Shown piece by piece: positions 1 to 8,119 of a DNA stretch of 64,000 nucleotides. This DNA is from Actinomycetota bacterium (GTDB lineage Bacteria; Actinomycetota; Geothermincolia; Fen-727; Anoxymicrobiaceae). The translations under genes and the position numbers were made by a program. Position 1 is the first letter of the stretch. Every line of letters starts with the position of its first letter. The notes under the pieces are model-generated. The model was not told where the DNA came from, ran no database searches, and saw only the letters and a list, made by a program, of their open reading frames with translations. The DNA lies in NCBI GenBank assembly GCA_018831265.1, contig JAHJCO010000023.1, positions 1 to 64,000 on the forward strand. Direction: 5' to 3'.

Positions 1-1
1 G

Positions 2-2002
2 ACGAAGACCGATGGAGAGGGGACCTCCACCTACGCGTACGACGGGAACGGGAACATGACGAGCGCGAGCTATCCTGCCAGCCAGTGGTACCAGAACGGC
101 CTTGTCGAGGAGTTCAACTACGACGGCGAGAACCGCCCCGCCCAGAAGAGCACGCCGGACAACACCGTCATCTACATCTACGACGATGCCGGACGGCTCT
201 CCCAGGCCAATAACGGCATGTCCTACCTCGACTGCGCACGCGACGCAAACGGCAACATCACCTCAAAGAGGCTCTCCTTCTGGCAGGGGGATCAGGAGAA
301 AGAGTTCACCTACGCCTACTCGCCCGCCGGCAGGATGCAAAGCGCCTCTGACGAGCACGGCACGACTGCCTACTCCTACGACGAGGCGGGAAGGCTTGAC
401 TCCAAGGCCTATCCCAACGGCGTGGACACCTCGTACGCTTACGACTCAAGTGGAGCGCTCTCAGCGCTCCAGATGGACAACCCATCCGGGACGCTGAAGA
501 GCTACTCCGTCGCCCGTGACTCCTGTGCGCGGATAACCGGGCTTACAGAGGACGGAAGCCTCCTCACCACCTACTCATACGACGCCGCCTCACGCCTGAC
601 GGGTGAGTCCAACCCCTTCACCGGAGGCGCCGCCTACGCCTACGACGAATGCGGCAACCGCACCTCGAAGACGACCGACTCAGGCACAACCACCTGCACA
701 TACGATCCCGCAGACCGCTTGACCGAAGACTCAGAAGGTAACACCTACACCTACAACGGCAGGGGAGACCTCATCAGAAAGAGCGATGGGACGCATGCCC
801 TTGATATCGCCAGGGACGGCAAGGGCAGGGCCGAGTCCATCATGGTGATGGACGGGATCATGCCTGTAGCCGCCGATTACTTCCTCTACGACGCCCAGGA
901 CCGGGTCTACATGTCCATGGAGTACGACCCGACCAATCCGCAGCCCACTCCCCTCATCCACTCATACGACATGGATACAGACCGAGAGGTGGCCCTCTTC
1001 GATTACGAGCTCAACATAGACTCCCTCTTCTTCTCAGGCGCCGACGGCCTGATATCGGCGACCACCCCCGAAGGCACCTCCTACATGTCCTACAACCCTC
1101 ACTCCGACCTCTCCATGGTGACCGACCAATCGGCAACGCCACTCGAGCAGCTCCACTACGACGCCTGGGGAAACAAGGCAGAACAAACCGACCAGCCCTA
1201 CGCCTACCTGGGCAAGCACCAGAGACCCGACTACAACGACATCGGCCTCATCCGGATGGGGGCGAGGCTCTACGACCCGGAGACGGGGAGGTTCACGTCG
1301 GAGGATCCGCTCAGGGGGAGCGAGACGCTGCCGATCAGCCAGAATGCCTATGCGTACGCGAATGATGATCCGGTGAATTATCATGATTTGAATGGCATGA
1401 GGGCCGTTATTGGCGAAGGAAATCCACAGACGGCATGCCTTCAGGGACAAACGCCGAGTAGTAGCGTAATCATCCTTTGCGGAGAAGCTATTGATCCCAT
1501 GGCGAACATTGCAACTCAAAGGCGACTAACCGTAGCTTTCAACCTCAAGGGCCCTGGAGGAAGCGATGGCGCTTCGGTTGGCATCACGTTATCGAACTTC
1601 GGTATTGTCGGTCAAAGAGTGAAGATCCACTGGACGTCTATCAGTTTCTACAAACCTCATGGTGTTAAGCAATACTACAAGAGGAGTTCCTCCCTCTCCT
1701 ATTCCATAAACCGATCTGAGATGAATCAGCCATCGCGAATTGACGAGGCAGGATACTGGGTTGCGGCATACGTCGCAATCACGATGGTGTATCCCTCCAT
1801 TGCGAGTCTCGCTCCGGACACCCCGAGGGTTTACGGAATCGCCTACAGTGACGGTAAGTATCAATATGTGATGAAGTCAAACCAGTACGGTAACATCGCG
1901 GCGATCTACTACGAATCGAACAAAGAGACACAGACTGCTAGCGGAAGTACTGTACTTGGGAATGAAGTACCGGTAGCAGATATCTACTTCCTGAACTATT
2001 AA
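2..2002 (+). CDS. RHS-repeat protein, C-terminal part (5' end outside window)
   Basis: The reading frame is open from the first bases, so the N-terminus lies upstream. The visible part is a run of YD/RHS repeats (YAYDGNGNMT, YSYDEAGRLD, YTYNGRGDL) ending in the conserved RHS core around 1200-1395 (GLIRMGARLYDPETGRF, then NAYAYANDDPVNYHDLNG). RHS repeats form a beta-cocoon that encloses a C-terminal effector. The last 200 or so residues, after about 1395, are a different, lower-GC tip with no family I recognise. It is rich in Ser, Tyr and predicted beta strand. Such core-plus-foreign-tip structure is typical of polymorphic toxins, so a toxin role is an inference. A lipoprotein gene follows after 11 bp. 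Confidence 0.9.
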   Translation, partial: TKTDGEGTSTYAYDGNGNMTSASYPASQWYQNGLVEEFNYDGENRPAQKSTPDNTVIYIYDDAGRLSQANNGMSYLDCARDANGNITSKRLSFWQGDQEKEFTYAYSPAGRMQSASDEHGTTAYSYDEAGRLDSKAYPNGVDTSYAYDSSGALSALQMDNPSGTLKSYSVARDSCARITGLTEDGSLLTTYSYDAASRLTGESNPFTGGAAYAYDECGNRTSKTTDSGTTTCTYDPADRLTEDSEGNTYTYNGRGDLIRKSDGTHALDIARDGKGRAESIMVMDGIMPVAADYFLYDAQDRVYMSMEYDPTNPQPTPLIHSYDMDTDREVALFDYELNIDSLFFSGADGLISATTPEGTSYMSYNPHSDLSMVTDQSATPLEQLHYDAWGNKAEQTDQPYAYLGKHQRPDYNDIGLIRMGARLYDPETGRFTSEDPLRGSETLPISQNAYAYANDDPVNYHDLNGMRAVIGEGNPQTACLQGQTPSSSVIILCGEAIDPMANIATQRRLTVAFNLKGPGGSDGASVGITLSNFGIVGQRVKIHWTSISFYKPHGVKQYYKRSSSLSYSINRSEMNQPSRIDEAGYWVAAYVAITMVYPSIASLAPDTPRVYGIAYSDGKYQYVMKSNQYGNIAAIYYESNKETQTASGSTVLGNEVPVADIYFLNY

Positions 2003-2013
2003 GCGGGGAAACC

Positions 2014-3333
2014 ATGGTGAACTCAAGCGAGATGAGGAAAGCATTCTCCTCTAAGCGCCTAAGATTCGCGGCGCTGTTCTTGATCTCTATAACTCTAGCG
2101 GAATCAGGTTGTTCTTGTGCCTCAGTGCCTGTAGAGGTTAGCAATCTATACCGCATTGGCTGGCCTCAGGAACTGCATGACGGTCAGTACACCTCTCATA
2201 CCGGGACTACGATACGAGGAGGCGCAACGGCTTCTTGGATTCAACCTCTGGCGGATTCGGTTGAGCTTCATCGTCAATGTCTTGTTGGTGAAGATACCGT
2301 CATCTCTTCATGGTTGGACTCCAAAGGACAGCCCGGCTTGTGTGGGCTGGACCTGGAGGATGGAAGAGTACTATGGAAGAAGGAACTTGAGCCCGAAACA
2401 GCAGCGGGTCCTTTCTTCCTTACGGCTTTCGGACTTGTGTTAGCAAGATCGGGACAAAACACGAACAGTGTTGAACTGATTGATCCCAAGTCTGGACAGA
2501 CAATGTGGCTACGTGATGTCGAGCCGACTATGAGCAGGGTATGTGTGACGAATGATGAGATCGTGCTGGTTCTCAACAACCGGGAGGTTGTTGTCCTTGA
2601 AGCGCGAGATGGCAGTATAAGGACCAGAGCGGAACTTGAATCAACACGATCGCCCGGTAACCAGCATGAGCCCAAGTACTCCACATCGTGGCTCTACAAC
2701 CAAGGCGTGATCTATCTTGGATTCCCGCGTACGATTGAGGCATTCCGTACAAGTGATGGTCGACTGAAGTGGATTTGGGAAGTGCCTTCTGAACATCAAG
2801 GAATGCTCCGATTCCCGGTGGATTCCGAGAGTTCGATGATGGCGTATCTGGAAAACGCTCCGCTGCAAAGCTATGAGATCCTTTCTATTGACAAATCTAC
2901 AGGAACAACTCGCTGGATATACCATGGGTTATCGCTGACAAAGAGCTCTCTGTTGCTCTCAAACAGTGGCCCTATTCTCGTTGAAATTAACCCCGAGCCA
3001 AATACCGAGCCGGAATCAGGCCATTCAGTGTTGTCAATCAGACTACTCGACGAAAGCTCGGGAGTAGCTAGCGATCTTGTTGATTATGATTACGGAATCA
3101 GCGACTTGAGCAAAACGACTATTGTATCAAGCGTTGTCGCGGGTGCCGACTTGTTTGTTACTGCTGGAGATGGTCACGTAGTACGGTTCCCTTTGAATCA
3201 ACGGCGGACTCGCAGCTCATTTGAATTCGATGGAGATAGTCATATCATCTCTGCTGGATATAACTGCCTCATCGTGACCAGCCTCAACCGTAACCCAGGA
3301 AAATCAATCATGAGCGTGACATGCATTCGATAG
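2014..3333 (+). CDS. PQQ-like beta-propeller lipoprotein
   Basis: A 439-residue predicted lipoprotein. The N-terminus has basic residues (SSKRLR), a hydrophobic stretch FAALFLISITLA and a lipobox-like ESGC near residue 33, so the mature protein probably starts at that Cys. The rest carries outer beta-propeller blades of PQQ type (GRVLWKKEL, SGQTMWLRDV, DGRLKWIWEV, TGTTRWIYHG). Its GC content is clearly lower than the RHS core but matches the RHS tip just upstream, with which it is probably co-transcribed. GGGG precedes the ATG at 2014; an in-frame ATG at 2032 is an alternative. It might protect against or partner the RHS tip, but beta-propeller lipoproteins have many roles and no direct evidence decides. 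Confidence 0.75.
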   Translation: MVNSSEMRKAFSSKRLRFAALFLISITLAESGCSCASVPVEVSNLYRIGWPQELHDGQYTSHTGTTIRGGATASWIQPLADSVELHRQCLVGEDTVISSWLDSKGQPGLCGLDLEDGRVLWKKELEPETAAGPFFLTAFGLVLARSGQNTNSVELIDPKSGQTMWLRDVEPTMSRVCVTNDEIVLVLNNREVVVLEARDGSIRTRAELESTRSPGNQHEPKYSTSWLYNQGVIYLGFPRTIEAFRTSDGRLKWIWEVPSEHQGMLRFPVDSESSMMAYLENAPLQSYEILSIDKSTGTTRWIYHGLSLTKSSLLLSNSGPILVEINPEPNTEPESGHSVLSIRLLDESSGVASDLVDYDYGISDLSKTTIVSSVVAGADLFVTAGDGHVVRFPLNQRRTRSSFEFDGDSHIISAGYNCLIVTSLNRNPGKSIMSVTCIR

Positions 3334-3336
3334 AGC

Positions 3337-3745
3337 GCCATCGACCCCCTGAGCAACTCGGTCTCACCTACGTCTGCGACAACGCGGGCAGGATCACCTC
3401 GGTGGACAACTCCCTGGGCTCAACCACCGCTACTTACGACGAGGCGGGACGCATCACCGAGAAGAGCGTGGCCGGCCAGTCGATCGACGATACATCCGCC
3501 TACTGCTACGAAGCGGCCAGAATGATCACAACATCAATGGATATCATTGCCGGAGCGACCAAGCGCGGAGGGCGACTGCGGAGGCGATCGTCGTCTGTCC
3601 AGACACCCTATCATGGTGGGTGAAGCCGCGGCCTGATATCCGCCACCACCCCTCAAGGCACCTCATACATCTCCTACAACCCGCACTCCGACCTGAGTCT
3701 GGTGACCGAACAATCGACCAAGTGCACTACGATGCGTGGGGTAAT
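3337..3745 (+). pseudogene. Displaced RHS-repeat fragment
   Basis: High-GC remnant of an RHS gene without start or core. The first part reads LTYVCDNAGRITSVDNSLG and ATYDEAGRITEKS, typical YD repeats. It then breaks off near 3530. About 3628-3745 the DNA resembles 1050-1170 of the upstream RHS gene (encoding ISATTPEGTSYMSYNPHSDL), with small deletions and frame changes. It begins within a few bases of the low-GC lipoprotein stop codon. This is what remains when a new tip plus accessory gene is inserted into an RHS gene and pushes the older 3' part downstream. Confidence 0.75.
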
Positions 3746-3809
3746 ACTGCACTATTCGCAGGTGAAGCAATACAGACATACTAGAATGAGATGTTTGACT
3801 ATTCAATTA

Positions 3810-3833
3810 TAGACCACTGCATAAGTAATGCAA
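3810..3833. repeat. IS630 terminal inverted repeat, left
   Basis: Pairs with 4888-4911. The inner 17 bases (3817-3833) are a perfect inverted match; the outer 7 bases match imperfectly. TA at 3808-3809 is the candidate target duplication. Confidence 0.85.
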
Positions 3834-3841
3834 CTGTGCAG

Positions 3842-4579
3842 TCAAAAAAGGGGTAGGTCGGACTTGTGGACGCAGGCGCGGAGCCTGGACTGGGAAGAAC
3901 GGATATCTACGAGGCTGGACAGGAGATGGTCCTCAAGTTCGGCGACGTCATCGGGCCTGCCGTTGGCCAGCAACTCCTTGAGTTGGGACCAGACCCTCTC
4001 ATCAGGGTTGAGCTCGGGGGCATAGGCGGGGAAGTACTCGATGTGGAGCCGCTCTCTCGTTCGATCCAGTTCCCTCACGAGCGCTCCCCTGTGGGTCACG
4101 CTGTTGTCCCAGAGCACGATGATGTGCCCTGGTATCGTGCGCAGGAGTTCGCGAACGAAAAAGGCGACGTCGGCGGATCGGATGTTGTCGCGGGACAGGT
4201 GGTAGTACAGCGACAGGCGCTTATTCACGGGGCTCACCGAGACGGCGGAAATCGCGCTCACGCGGGAGTGGGAGAAACGGTGAACGGTAATGGGTGTGCT
4301 TCCCTTCGGAGCCCAGGTCCGCCTGACGGGCGGGATGAGCATGAATCCGCTCTCGTCTACGAAGAGGATATGGGCGCCCAGCCTGCTGGCGTTTTTTTTA
4401 CCCTGGGCCAGTCTTTCTCTACCCATTCGCGAATCTTCTTCTCGTCGCGCTGGGCGGCCCTGCGCTCGGGCTTCTGGTGGCTCCAGCCCATCTGGCGCAG
4501 GATCCTGCCGATGTGGTCGCGATGGTACGAGACCCCGAAGTTGCGCTCTATGACCTCGGCTATCCGCGCGGTGGTCCAC
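3842..4579 (-). CDS. IS630 transposase, DDE domain (orfB frame)
   Basis: Carries the catalytic part of the transposase: first Asp in HILFVDESGF, second in HIIVLWDNSVTHRG, and the final acidic residue in PELNPDERVW, the DDE triad of IS630/Tc1-mariner enzymes. The useful part begins near 4400. Upstream of that, the frame is only the shadow of the overlapping orfA. It is in -1 phase to orfA and probably expressed as an orfA-orfB fusion of about 338 residues by frameshifting at the A8 run (4392-4399), giving WPRVKKNASRLGAHILF. The length is normal for IS630 transposases. Confidence 0.8.
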   Translation of the reverse strand: MDHRADSRGHRAQLRGLVPSRPHRQDPAPDGLEPPEARAQGRPARREEDSRMGRERLAQGKKNASRLGAHILFVDESGFMLIPPVRRTWAPKGSTPITVHRFSHSRVSAISAVSVSPVNKRLSLYYHLSRDNIRSADVAFFVRELLRTIPGHIIVLWDNSVTHRGALVRELDRTRERLHIEYFPAYAPELNPDERVWSQLKELLANGRPDDVAELEDHLLSSLVDIRSSQSRLRACVHKSDLPLF

Positions 4580-4857
4580 AGGTCGGTGCGGTATCCCGAG
4601 GCGATGGAGCCCTTGAGCAGTATCTTCTCCAGCTTGGACTTCTGCTTGTCCGTTAACCTGGGCGGCCTCCCCGAGGCCTTCTTGACCTTGAGTCCTTCTT
4701 CGCCCTCGCTGTCGCGCGCGTCCCTCCAGCGCATCACGCTTGAGGGAGCGCAGTCGACCAGCCCCGCGACCTCATGCAGCGACCTGCCCTCGTCTAGGAG
4801 ATCCAGGGCACGTCGACGACGGTATTCCAATACTTCGGCAGAACCAGCGACTCGCAT
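4357..4857 (-). CDS. IS630 transposase, helix-turn-helix domain (orfA frame)
   Basis: N-terminal DNA-binding half of the transposase. The segment EVLEYRRRRALDLLDEGRS followed by LHEVAGLVDCAPSSVMRW is a typical IS630 helix-turn-helix; a second winged-helix-like segment (TARIAEVIERNFGVSYHRDH) follows. Read alone it ends at 4357 in an unrelated tail (TPAGWAPISSS), while the catalytic domain continues in the -1 frame. The start at 4857 is chosen because AGGAGGTGG lies 8 bases upstream; an ATG at 4893 sits inside the terminal repeat and has no such site. Confidence 0.8.
   Translation of the reverse strand: MRVAGSAEVLEYRRRRALDLLDEGRSLHEVAGLVDCAPSSVMRWRDARDSEGEEGLKVKKASGRPPRLTDKQKSKLEKILLKGSIASGYRTDLWTTARIAEVIERNFGVSYHRDHIGRILRQMGWSHQKPERRAAQRDEKKIREWVEKDWPRVKKTPAGWAPISSS
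4391..4400 (-). other. Probable -1 ribosomal frameshift site (A8 run)
   Basis: Eight T on the plus strand at 4392-4399, read as eight A in the transposase mRNA. In the orfA frame the codons are GTA AAA AAA ACG. A -1 slip on A-AAA-AAA gives AAA AAC GCC and enters the DDE frame exactly where IS630 proteins align. A simple indel is the alternative. Confidence 0.65.
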
Positions 4858-4887
4858 GATGGGCACCACCTCCTGGCGTCCATCATA

Positions 4888-4911
4888 TTGCATTACTTAT
4901 GCAGATGTCAA
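4888..4911. repeat. IS630 terminal inverted repeat, right
   Basis: Counterpart of 3810-3833. It also supplies the stop codon (TAA, 4897-4899 on the minus strand) now used by the neighbouring aminotransferase gene. TA at 4912-4913 is the other copy of the target site. Confidence 0.85.
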
Positions 4912-6297
4912 TAATGACATTATGTACTCCCAGGTGGAGAGCACCCTGTCGAGGGCCTCCTGGTCGTGCTGCATGCATGTGTACATGCGCGTGCCGGCCA
5001 GCGAGTTGAGCCCCTGCGAGGAGGCGACCATCTGGTACTCCTCGGCGATGTCCTTGCGCTGGAATATCTCCATGGCCTGGGGGCCGGTGATGTCCACGGC
5101 GAAGAACCCCGTGGTCACGTAGTGGATTATCGGCCCGAAGTTGTACATGAAGAACGGCAGGTCAGGCCTGGTGGCGAAGAGCTCGTTGACCTCGGCCACA
5201 AGCCTGTCGGCATATGCCGTGGACTTCGTTATCGCGTCGTTCTCCTCGATCAGCCGGATGGCGTGGTAGCAGGCCCCGCAGGAGATCGGGTTTGCCGCCA
5301 GGGTTCCGCCGAGGTACGGCTTGACCCCCATGCCGGCGCCGCAGATGTCCATGACCTCGGCCTTGCCCGCGACCGCGCCCGCGCTGGGGTAACCGTGCGC
5401 CACTATCTTGCCCAGCACGGTCAGGTCCGGGTCTATCCCGAAGTACTTCTGGGCGCCGCCCATGTCCAGCCGGAACCCGGTCACGACCTCGTCGAATATG
5501 AGCAGTGTCCCGTTGGCCCTGCAGAGCTCGCTGCACCTCCTGTTCCAGTCCGGGTGGACCGGGTGGACTCCCGACTCGCCGCCCACCGGCTCCAGCACGA
5601 GCGCCGCGATCTCGTCCTTGTTGTCCTCGAACGCCTTCTCCAGGGCGTCGAAGTCGTTGGGCTTGACCTCGACCAGGTGCTCGAAGACCGACGGGGGTAT
5701 GCCCTTCGAGTTGAGCCCGCCCGTCCCGGGGATGTGCAGGTTCATCACGTACTGGTCGTACCAGCCGTGGTACGAGCCCTCGACCTTGATGACCTTCAGC
5801 CGGTCCGTGTAGGCCCGCGCGATCCGGAGCGCGGCCATGTCGGCCTCCGTGCCCGACTGGAGGAAGCGGACCCGCTCGACCGAGGGCATGTTCTCGATTA
5901 TCTTGCGGGCGGCGAGCAACTCGAACTCCGAGGTGAGCCCGGTGGCGGGCCCCTTCTCCCTGATGATCTTGATCACCTCGTCGTCGAGGGGGTCGTAGTG
6001 GTGCCCCAGTATGATGGGTGCGCCGCACAGCAGGAAGTCCACGTACTCGTTGCCGTCCACGTCCCACATCATGTAGCCCTTGGCGCGGTCCATGGTCAGC
6101 GGGAACGGTTTGCTGGTGGCCAGGTTGTGCTCAACCCCGCCCGGGATCAGGCTCTTGCCCTCCTCGAAGATCTCCAGCGACCTCCGGCGCGCCGCGTAGA
6201 AGCGCTCCTTCTCCTTCTCGAGGGTTTCCGGGGGGATGGGCCTGGCCGGGGTCTGGACGACCCGCTTTACCCGCTCCATTATCTCGTCGTATTCCAT
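4897..6297 (-). CDS. Class III aminotransferase, glutamate-1-semialdehyde aminomutase-like
   Basis: A PLP-dependent fold-type I enzyme of about 466 residues. Motifs seen: GTEADMAALRIAR and VEGSYHGWYDQ (cofactor phosphate and ring contacts), LLIFDEVVTGFR (Asp to the pyridine N), and LTVLGKIVAHGYP with the Schiff-base Lys. It resembles GSA aminomutase (HemL), but no haem genes are near, and the divergent neighbours are an FGGY kinase and a RuBisCO-like protein, so an amino-sugar or amino-alcohol substrate is possible. The start at 6297 has AGGAGG 10 bases upstream; an earlier GTG/ATG frame to 6366 is less likely. The last codons (LTSA, stop) lie inside the IS630 end; the native end was probably SLIE. 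Confidence 0.85.
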   Translation of the reverse strand: MEYDEIMERVKRVVQTPARPIPPETLEKEKERFYAARRRSLEIFEEGKSLIPGGVEHNLATSKPFPLTMDRAKGYMMWDVDGNEYVDFLLCGAPIILGHHYDPLDDEVIKIIREKGPATGLTSEFELLAARKIIENMPSVERVRFLQSGTEADMAALRIARAYTDRLKVIKVEGSYHGWYDQYVMNLHIPGTGGLNSKGIPPSVFEHLVEVKPNDFDALEKAFEDNKDEIAALVLEPVGGESGVHPVHPDWNRRCSELCRANGTLLIFDEVVTGFRLDMGGAQKYFGIDPDLTVLGKIVAHGYPSAGAVAGKAEVMDICGAGMGVKPYLGGTLAANPISCGACYHAIRLIEENDAITKSTAYADRLVAEVNELFATRPDLPFFMYNFGPIIHYVTTGFFAVDITGPQAMEIFQRKDIAEEYQMVASSQGLNSLAGTRMYTCMQHDQEALDRVLSTWEYIMSLLTSA

Positions 6298-6380
6298 CTT
6301 TTCCAGTCCTCCTTGACAGGTCGTACCGTTGACGGGCTCATGTATCTCGGCGGTGTCTCCGATCACCTCGAGCCAAGGGG

Positions 6381-6386
6381 ATTATA
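6381..6386 (-). promoter_or_regulatory. -10 element for the aminotransferase gene
   Basis: TATAAT on the minus strand, about 85 bases upstream of the ATG at 6297. No clear -35 box. It faces away from a second TATAAT on the plus strand at 6466-6471. Confidence 0.5.
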
Positions 6387-6465
6387 CTACTCGGCCCGGG
6401 GCGTTTGGCCCGCGGGGGCGCCATGTCGTGGAGTGAATTCGGGGCCGCCGTCACCCCGCCGGGTA

Positions 6466-6471
6466 TATAAT
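6466..6471 (+). promoter_or_regulatory. -10 element for the sugar kinase gene
   Basis: TATAAT, 45 bases upstream of the TTG start at 6516, directly followed by a palindrome at 6473-6484. No convincing -35 box is seen. Confidence 0.5.
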
Positions 6472-6472
6472 A

Positions 6473-6484
6473 CTCGGCGCCGAG
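6473..6484. promoter_or_regulatory. Palindrome at transcription start, possible operator
   Basis: CTCGGCGCCGAG is a perfect 12-bp palindrome placed where the sugar kinase transcript should begin. A repressor site here could control the divergent aminotransferase and kinase/RuBisCO-like genes together. No regulator gene is adjacent. Confidence 0.35.
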
Positions 6485-6515
6485 AAACGAGAGGGACACC
6501 GAGCGAGGGGGCATC

Positions 6516-8042
6516 TTGGCCGAGGAAAGGTACATCATCGCGCACGACGTGGGGACCGGCGGCAGCAAGGCCGCTCTCTGCGACCTGAACGGCAACATCA
6601 CCGCGTCGCGGTTCCGCACCTATGGCACCGACTACCCCCGCGAGCACTGGGCGGAGCAGGATCCGGACGGCTGGTGGGCGGCGATAACCGCTACGACGCG
6701 TGAGGTCATGGAGGAGACCGGTACAAGCCCCGAGAAGGTCGCCGGCGTGGTGTTCTCCACCCAGATGATCGGGGTCCTGCCGGTGGACCGCCAGGGCATG
6801 CCGCTGCGGCCCGCCATCATCTGGCTGGACGCGCGTGCGAGCGAGCAGGCGGACAGGATAGTGCGGCGGCTCACCAAGACCCTGCTGCTGGCCGTGGCCG
6901 GGGGCCTTCCCACGGGCAAGGACGTCATCCCGAAACTGATGTGGCTGCGCCAGCATGAGCCGGGCGTCTACGAGGAGACCTACAAGATCCTCGAGGTGAA
7001 CTCCTACCTGGTGAACCGCTCCTGCGGCGAGTTCGTCTACGATTACTCGGCCGCCAGCGGCACCGGGATGTTCAACTTCAAGAAGAAGGACTGGGACCAG
7101 TTCCTGTTCAAGCTCTTCAGGCTGGACCCGGGCAAGATGCCCAGGGTGGCGCCTTCCTCGGAGAAGGTCGGCGAGCTGAAGGTGGGCCCCGCGGAGGAGA
7201 TGGGCCTCGTGCCGGGGACGGCCGTGTTCTGCGGCACCGGCGACGTGCCATCCGCCACAGTGGGCTCCGGGGCGCTGCTGGACGGGCAGGGCCACGTCTA
7301 CATAGGCTCCTCGGGCTGGATCGCGGTCACCATGCCGAAGGCCCTGAACGACGGGCGCAAGGGCATCGTCAGCATCGCCTCGGCCGATCCCACGAAGTTC
7401 CTGCTCCTGGCGGAGATGGAGAGCGCGGGTGCGTGCTTCCGGTGGTTCGCCGAGAACCTGGCGCCAAAGGAGATAATGGGAGACGCGAGCCCGGACCTGT
7501 ACGACGAGCTCAACCGGATAGCCGCGGAGAGCGAGCCGGGCAGCAACGGCCTCATCTTCTGCCCCTGGATGTACGGGGAGCGCTCCCCGATCCCCGACCA
7601 CACGGTGCGTGGCGGCTTCATCAACCTCAGCCTGGACCACCACCGGGGGGACGTGGCCCGGTCGGTGTTCGAGGGAGTAGCCCTGCACGGGCGCTGGATG
7701 CTGGAGGGCGTGCGGAACCTCGGCTTCAACGACGTGGTGCTCAGGGCCATCGGGGGAGGGGCGAAGAGCGACCTCTGGTTGCAGACGTACGCCGACGCCC
7801 TGGGCGTGGTCATAGAGCGCGTCGAGGAGCCGCAGGAGTCGGGAGCTCGGGGGGCCGCCCTGATCGCGGCGCTCGGGCTCGGCGCTCACAGTAGTTTCAC
7901 GTCGCTCAGGGACGCGGTCAAGGTGTCCGGGTCCTTTTCTCCCAGGCCGGACTACCGCGCCGTCTACGACGAGCGCTTCGAGACGTTCAAGGAGAGCTAC
8001 GCGAGCCTGAGAAAGCTGTACGCGCGGGTGAATGCCGGGTGA
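6516..8042 (+). CDS. FGGY-family carbohydrate kinase (xylulokinase-like)
   Basis: A 508-residue ATP-dependent sugar kinase of the actin-like ASKHA fold. N-terminal phosphate loop YIIAHDVGTGGSKAALCD (residues 6-23), substrate-domain segment AIIWLDARASEQADRIV, GTGDVPSATVGSG, and the C-terminal FGGY signature region GGGAKSDLWLQTYADALG and ESGARGAALIAALGLG. It phosphorylates a pentulose, tetrulose or related polyol; the specific sugar cannot be read from sequence. The start is a TTG preceded by GAGGGG. It sits 77 bp upstream of a RuBisCO-like gene, which may act on the phosphorylated product. Confidence 0.88.
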   Translation: MAEERYIIAHDVGTGGSKAALCDLNGNITASRFRTYGTDYPREHWAEQDPDGWWAAITATTREVMEETGTSPEKVAGVVFSTQMIGVLPVDRQGMPLRPAIIWLDARASEQADRIVRRLTKTLLLAVAGGLPTGKDVIPKLMWLRQHEPGVYEETYKILEVNSYLVNRSCGEFVYDYSAASGTGMFNFKKKDWDQFLFKLFRLDPGKMPRVAPSSEKVGELKVGPAEEMGLVPGTAVFCGTGDVPSATVGSGALLDGQGHVYIGSSGWIAVTMPKALNDGRKGIVSIASADPTKFLLLAEMESAGACFRWFAENLAPKEIMGDASPDLYDELNRIAAESEPGSNGLIFCPWMYGERSPIPDHTVRGGFINLSLDHHRGDVARSVFEGVALHGRWMLEGVRNLGFNDVVLRAIGGGAKSDLWLQTYADALGVVIERVEEPQESGARGAALIAALGLGAHSSFTSLRDAVKVSGSFSPRPDYRAVYDERFETFKESYASLRKLYARVNAG

Positions 8043-8075
8043 CGGTTCGTCTATGGACGCTGCACCCGCTTTAAC

Positions 8076-8081
8076 TATAAT
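8076..8081 (+). promoter_or_regulatory. -10 element for the RuBisCO-like gene
   Basis: TATAAT in an AT-rich stretch between the kinase stop and the RuBisCO-like start. TGGACG about 16 bases upstream is a possible -35. The gene may therefore have its own promoter besides read-through. Confidence 0.45.
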
Positions 8082-8119
8082 TAATTGCCTTTAACAGCAT
8101 GGTAGCAAGGAGGAGTCAA

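Larger units (their letters stand above)
3810..4911 (-). mobile_element. IS630-family insertion sequence
   Basis: An element of about 1.1 kb bounded by inverted repeats. The inner 17 bp, CTGCATAAGTAATGCAA at 3817-3833 and its complement at 4888-4904, are perfect; similarity continues imperfectly to the ends. A TA dinucleotide flanks each side (3808-3809 and 4912-4913), the expected IS630/Tc1-mariner target duplication. It encodes two overlapping frames on the minus strand with a DDE catalytic domain. Intact ends and open frames suggest recent activity. Confidence 0.88.

Noticed and set aside
4966-6588. 540-codon open frame on the plus strand opposite the aminotransferase gene
   Set aside because: Its translation is a low-complexity Val/Leu/Gly/Arg pattern from antisense GC-rich codons, with no domain; the minus-strand gene has clear PLP motifs.
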